NCBI RefSeq assembly: GCF_036884845.1
Contig: NZ_CP145732.1
Span: forward strand, 1,178,001-1,242,000
Origin: Pseudomonas sp. MAG733B
Lineage (GTDB): Bacteria; Pseudomonadota; Gammaproteobacteria; Pseudomonadales; Pseudomonadaceae
Length of the DNA: 64,000 nucleotides
Direction of reading: 5' to 3'
Shown one piece after another: positions 61,123 through 64,000 of the stretch. The position numbers were made by a program, and so were the translations under genes. The notes under the pieces were generated by a model. The model saw nothing but the letters and a program-made list of their open reading frames with translations. It was not told the origin of the DNA and did not search any database. Each line of letters opens with the position of its first letter. The stretch's first letter is position 1.

Positions 61123-62013
61123 CTAGGAAGCAAAGGCCCGGGCCAGGGCGGTGAAGCCCGGGCCGGCCAGTACGATCAACAACGCCGGGAAGAGAAACAA
61201 CATCATCACGACGGACATTTTTGCGGACATCTTGGAGATGTATTCCTGCAGGCGCGTCAGGCGCCGGTCATCGAGCAACAGTTTGAGCGCCAGCAGGGAT
61301 TTCATCGCACCGCCGCCCTGATGGATCAGCTGTTGCAGGATCACGCAGGTGTCGGTGAATTCATCCACCGCCAGCAGGCGAGTGGCTTTGTGCAGTTCTT
61401 CGCCCAGTTCCAGGCCGGAGTCGACCCGGGCCAGCACCAGGCGCAGTTCATGGGTCAGGATCGGCAGCAGTTGTTTGCCGTCGTTGCTCAAAACGCGCAG
61501 CGATTGCTCCACCGCCATGCCTGATTCAAACAGGATGCGCAGCAGCGGAATGAAGGTGGAGATTTCGATCGCCAGTTTTTTCTGCCGATGGTGCGCGGCC
61601 GCCGCCAACAGACGTTTGGGCAACAGATAACCGATGCCGAGAGCGAATGCCGGGGCGATCCACTGATTGACCACGTTGGGGAAAAACAGACCCTGGATCA
61701 GCAGGCACAAGATCAGCGCCAGCACCGGTGCGCCCACCTGGAACGCCGCGAACATGGCGCGCTTGCGTGCTGTGCGCCAGCCGAGGGCGTTGAGCAGCGT
61801 TTGGGTTTCGTTGTCGAGCTTGACCGATTGCTGGCCGACCCGGCTGGCGCCCAGCGCATGCAGCCACTGGCTGAAACGATTGTCGCTCGGGGTTTTGCCA
61901 TCCAGGCGCTGCACCACCTGACGGGCACGTCGGCGCAGCTCCAGCACGACACTCAACAGCAGCAACGAGGCCGTTATGAACAGCAACGAGCTCAGCAACA
62001 TGGACAGGTTCAT
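61123..62013 (-). CDS. tadC: Tad pilus inner-membrane platform protein TadC
   Basis: GspF-like inner-membrane platform protein. The 296 residues have an N-terminal helix (MLLSSLLFITASLLLLSVVL), two helices around 80-125, the T2SSF domain with FIPLLRILFESGMAVEQSL and ILQQLIHQGGGAMKSLLAL, and a C-terminal helix (VVMMLFLFPALLIVLAGPG). I chose the ATG at 62011-62013, which overlaps the tadB stop by 4 bp. Confidence 0.9.
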   Translation of the reverse strand: MNLSMLLSSLLFITASLLLLSVVLELRRRARQVVQRLDGKTPSDNRFSQWLHALGASRVGQQSVKLDNETQTLLNALGWRTARKRAMFAAFQVGAPVLALILCLLIQGLFFPNVVNQWIAPAFALGIGYLLPKRLLAAAAHHRQKKLAIEISTFIPLLRILFESGMAVEQSLRVLSNDGKQLLPILTHELRLVLARVDSGLELGEELHKATRLLAVDEFTDTCVILQQLIHQGGGAMKSLLALKLLLDDRRLTRLQEYISKMSAKMSVVMMLFLFPALLIVLAGPGFTALARAFAS

Positions 62014-62894
62014 AGGCTGCGCAACATGCGCCACAGCGCCAGACATCCGAACACCTGCAAGCCGATCGCGCTCACCAGCATCATCTGTCCGGAGCCGTCG
62101 TTCCACATGCCCATCAGGTAGTTCGGATTGGAAATCAGAAAGTAGCCGGCGGCGGTGATCGGCAGCAGCGCCAGGACCACCGCCGTGACCCGGGTTTCGC
62201 CGGTCATGGCGCTCAGCTGGCGAGCGGCTTGTTCACGTTCGCGAATCATCTTGATCAGGTTTTCCAGCAGCTCGCTGGCGTTGCCGCCGTAGCGGTGGTT
62301 GACCTTCAGGCCGAGGGCGAACAGGCGCAGTTCATCTTTGTCGTACAGTTCGGCGAAGTCCGAGGCGGCATCCGGCAGACTTACGCCCAACTGCACGTTG
62401 CGCTGCACTCGACCTAGCGCGTGCTTGAGTGGATTTTCGGCGGCGTCGATCGCACCGAGCACGGCATCGGCCAGGGTGCGTCCGGACTTCAGGCTGCGCA
62501 CAGTGTGATCGAGCAGCGGTGGCAATTGTTCGATCATGCGCTTGAGCCGGCGCTGGTATCGCCACTGCACATACAGCCGCAAAACCACCGGAGGCAGCAG
62601 CAACAGCACGAGCAACCCCAGCCAGCCGCCCGCCACCAAGCCGAGTAAGGCGACCAACCCCCAAAGTGTCAGCCATAACCCCAGCCGTTCCGTGGGTCGA
62701 CCCAGACCCGCGCGCAAAAAGGCGCGCTCCAGTGCCACCCACGAGGTTTTCTGCACCACGCGTTCCGGTTGCCCTTGAGTCAGGCGTTCCAGTGCGCGTT
62801 CGGTGCCGGGTTGGCGCAACCCGCGAACGAGCAGGCGCACCGACAGACCGAGCAGTGCCAGGCAAACGAGAGTGAGCAGCAACGGTTTGAGCAT
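62010..62894 (-). CDS. tadB: Tad pilus inner-membrane platform protein TadB
   Basis: Second GspF-like platform protein, partner of TadC. The 294 residues start with a helix (LLLTLVCLALLGLSVRLLV), followed by a pair near 75-105, the T2SSF domain (IEQLPPLLDHTVRSLKSGRT, LADAVLGAIDAAENPLKHA, GLKVNHRYGGNASELLENL) and a C-terminal helix pair. The ATG at 62892-62894 lies 10 bp after tadA; a longer frame runs into tadA and is not used. Confidence 0.9.
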   Translation of the reverse strand: MLKPLLLTLVCLALLGLSVRLLVRGLRQPGTERALERLTQGQPERVVQKTSWVALERAFLRAGLGRPTERLGLWLTLWGLVALLGLVAGGWLGLLVLLLLPPVVLRLYVQWRYQRRLKRMIEQLPPLLDHTVRSLKSGRTLADAVLGAIDAAENPLKHALGRVQRNVQLGVSLPDAASDFAELYDKDELRLFALGLKVNHRYGGNASELLENLIKMIREREQAARQLSAMTGETRVTAVVLALLPITAAGYFLISNPNYLMGMWNDGSGQMMLVSAIGLQVFGCLALWRMLRSL

Positions 62895-62904
62895 GCCGTG
62901 CCCT

Positions 62905-64000
62905 TCAGTACGCGTTGGGGGAGAGCGTCGCCTCGCGACGCAGTTTGTCGCCGGCGGGGTTTGCCGCTTCGCGCATGAAGCCGAAACCTGTACGTCGGTC
63001 GAGGCGGAACAGGGTATTGGTGACGTACACGTCTTCACGGATGCCGATCACCTCGACCACTTCGCTGACGCAACGGCGACCATCGGGCATGCGCGTCAAC
63101 TGGATCACCACGTCCAGCGCTGCGCAGATCATTTGCCGCAACGTCCGTTCGGCGATGCTGCGCCCCGTCAGGCCGACCAGGGTTTCCAGGCGCAGTAATG
63201 CGTCCTGTGCGTTGTTGGCGTGCACGGTGCTCATGGAACCGTCATGGCCGGTGTTCATCGCGGTGAGTACATCGACCACTTCCACGCCGCGGATCTCGCC
63301 GAGGATGATCCGGTCCGGACGCATCCGCAGGGCGTTGCGAATCAGGTCGCTGGCCTTCACTTCACCATGGCCTTCGGCATTCGGCGGACGGGTTTCCAGG
63401 CGCACCACATGCGGGTGGCCAAGTTGCAATTCGGCGACGTCTTCGATGGTCACCAAGCGTTCGTGGGGGTTGATCAACTGGCTGAGAATGTTCAGCAGCG
63501 TGGTCTTGCCGGTGCCGGTGCCGCCGCTGATGAGGATGTTGCAGCGCTTGCCCACGGCTTCTTGGAGGAATTCGTAGATCGCCTGATCGATGGTTTGCAT
63601 GGCCATCAGGTCGGTGCTGTTGAGCATGTCCTGGCGGAATTTTCGAATCGACAGGCACGGGCCGTCGAGGGCAATCGGCGGAATGATCGCGTTGACCCGG
63701 CTGCCGTCCGGCAGGCGCGCATCGACCATCGGCGAAGACTCATCAAGCCGCCGACCCAGCGGCGCCAGAATGCGCTGGATGACGCGCTCGACGTGGTGTG
63801 CATCGATGAAGCGCAAATCGCTCTGATGCAATACACCGTCGCGCTCGATGAACACCCGGTGCGGGCCGTTGACCAGAATCTCGGTCACCGACGAGTCGCG
63901 CAGCAGCACTTCCAGCGGGCCGAAACCGGTGAGCTCGTCGACGATTTCTTCGGCCAGTCGCTCCATCTCGTAACGGGAAATCGCCAGGTGCAAACGCGCG
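62905..64000 (-). CDS. tadA: Tad pilus ATPase TadA (CpaF family), 5' end cut by window edge
   Basis: Hexameric ATPase that powers Tad pilus assembly. About 365 C-terminal residues are visible. Motifs: FGPLEVLLRDSSVTEILVNG in the N2 domain, Walker A ISGGTGTGKTTLLNILSQL, the Asp box VTIEDVAELQLGHPHVVRLE, Walker B MRPDRIILGEIRGVEVVDVL, and the His box TGHDGSMSTVHANNAQDALL. The N-terminal 50-100 residues lie beyond 64000. First visible gene of tadA-tadB-tadC-tadD-DUF3613. Confidence 0.95.
   Translation of the reverse strand, partial: ARLHLAISRYEMERLAEEIVDELTGFGPLEVLLRDSSVTEILVNGPHRVFIERDGVLHQSDLRFIDAHHVERVIQRILAPLGRRLDESSPMVDARLPDGSRVNAIIPPIALDGPCLSIRKFRQDMLNSTDLMAMQTIDQAIYEFLQEAVGKRCNILISGGTGTGKTTLLNILSQLINPHERLVTIEDVAELQLGHPHVVRLETRPPNAEGHGEVKASDLIRNALRMRPDRIILGEIRGVEVVDVLTAMNTGHDGSMSTVHANNAQDALLRLETLVGLTGRSIAERTLRQMICAALDVVIQLTRMPDGRRCVSEVVEVIGIREDVYVTNTLFRLDRRTGFGFMREAANPAGDKLRREATLSPNAY

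Overview
The window looks like the chromosome of a Pseudomonas of the fluorescens group. The evidence is the high GC, Pseudomonas-type REP elements (a core like GGAGCgaGCTTGCTCGCgA, mostly as inverted pairs), and a block dsbD-aroQ-accBC-prmA-dusB-fis-purHD-retS and speA-yciH-Nudix-DUF2333-gcbA-ctpL whose order matches what I remember of P. aeruginosa PAO1 (about PA4839 to PA4858). No tRNA, rRNA, CRISPR array, insertion sequence or prophage was seen.

Layout. 1-2330: 3' end of the window's urea ABC transporter operon (urtA, then urtB running off the edge, minus strand), with a good sigma-54 promoter before urtA. 2331-10480: minus-strand metal locus. A copper operon (two DUF2946 proteins, a PCu(A)C chaperone, an OprC-type TonB receptor, a PepSY membrane protein) is followed by a FecCD-type ABC importer. 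10531-11224: a HI1419/HI1420-type toxin-antitoxin pair with its own inverted-repeat operator. 11251-19778: cobalamin genes in two divergent operons, cobL-cbiD-cobK and cobG-cobH-cobI-cobJ, where CobJ is fused to CbiG. Flanking and splitting this cluster are three proteins I do not recognise (14489-15262, 19978-20748, 20809-21567). They share a signature and form a small family; the second lies in clearly AT-rich DNA. This is the best candidate for something undescribed.

21536-38442 (minus strand): marC, the hybrid kinase retS, purD, purH, fis, dusB, a DUF3426 zinc-ribbon protein, prmA, aroQ-accB-accC, dsbD and a CtpL-like chemoreceptor. 38495-40165 encodes the diguanylate cyclase GcbA. 40590-45018 (plus): DUF2333, Nudix, yciH and speA.

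45038-51550 is accessory: two large inverted repeats, a short VgrG with a DUF4123 adaptor but no cargo gene, a MATE exporter, a small membrane protein, a MazG-like hydrolase, cmoM, and two DUF4136 lipoproteins, the first frameshifted.

51767-64000 is a Tad (Flp) pilus locus: tadG, the sensor pprA, tadF, prepilin peptidase fppA and regulator pprB at one end; tadD, tadC, tadB and partial tadA with a DUF3613 gene at the other. Between them lie 1.3 kb of repeats, including a 204-bp tandem REP array, and a DUF6124 gene with a structured leader. flp, rcpCA and tadZ should lie beyond the right edge.

Genes that probably act together: UrtAB under nitrogen control; OprC, PCuAC and PepSY in copper handling, with the ABC importer possibly taking the same cargo inward; the cob genes in corrin-ring synthesis; RetS, GcbA and PprAB-Tad as parts of attachment and biofilm control. 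All protein calls rest on reading the translated sequence, without database searches.
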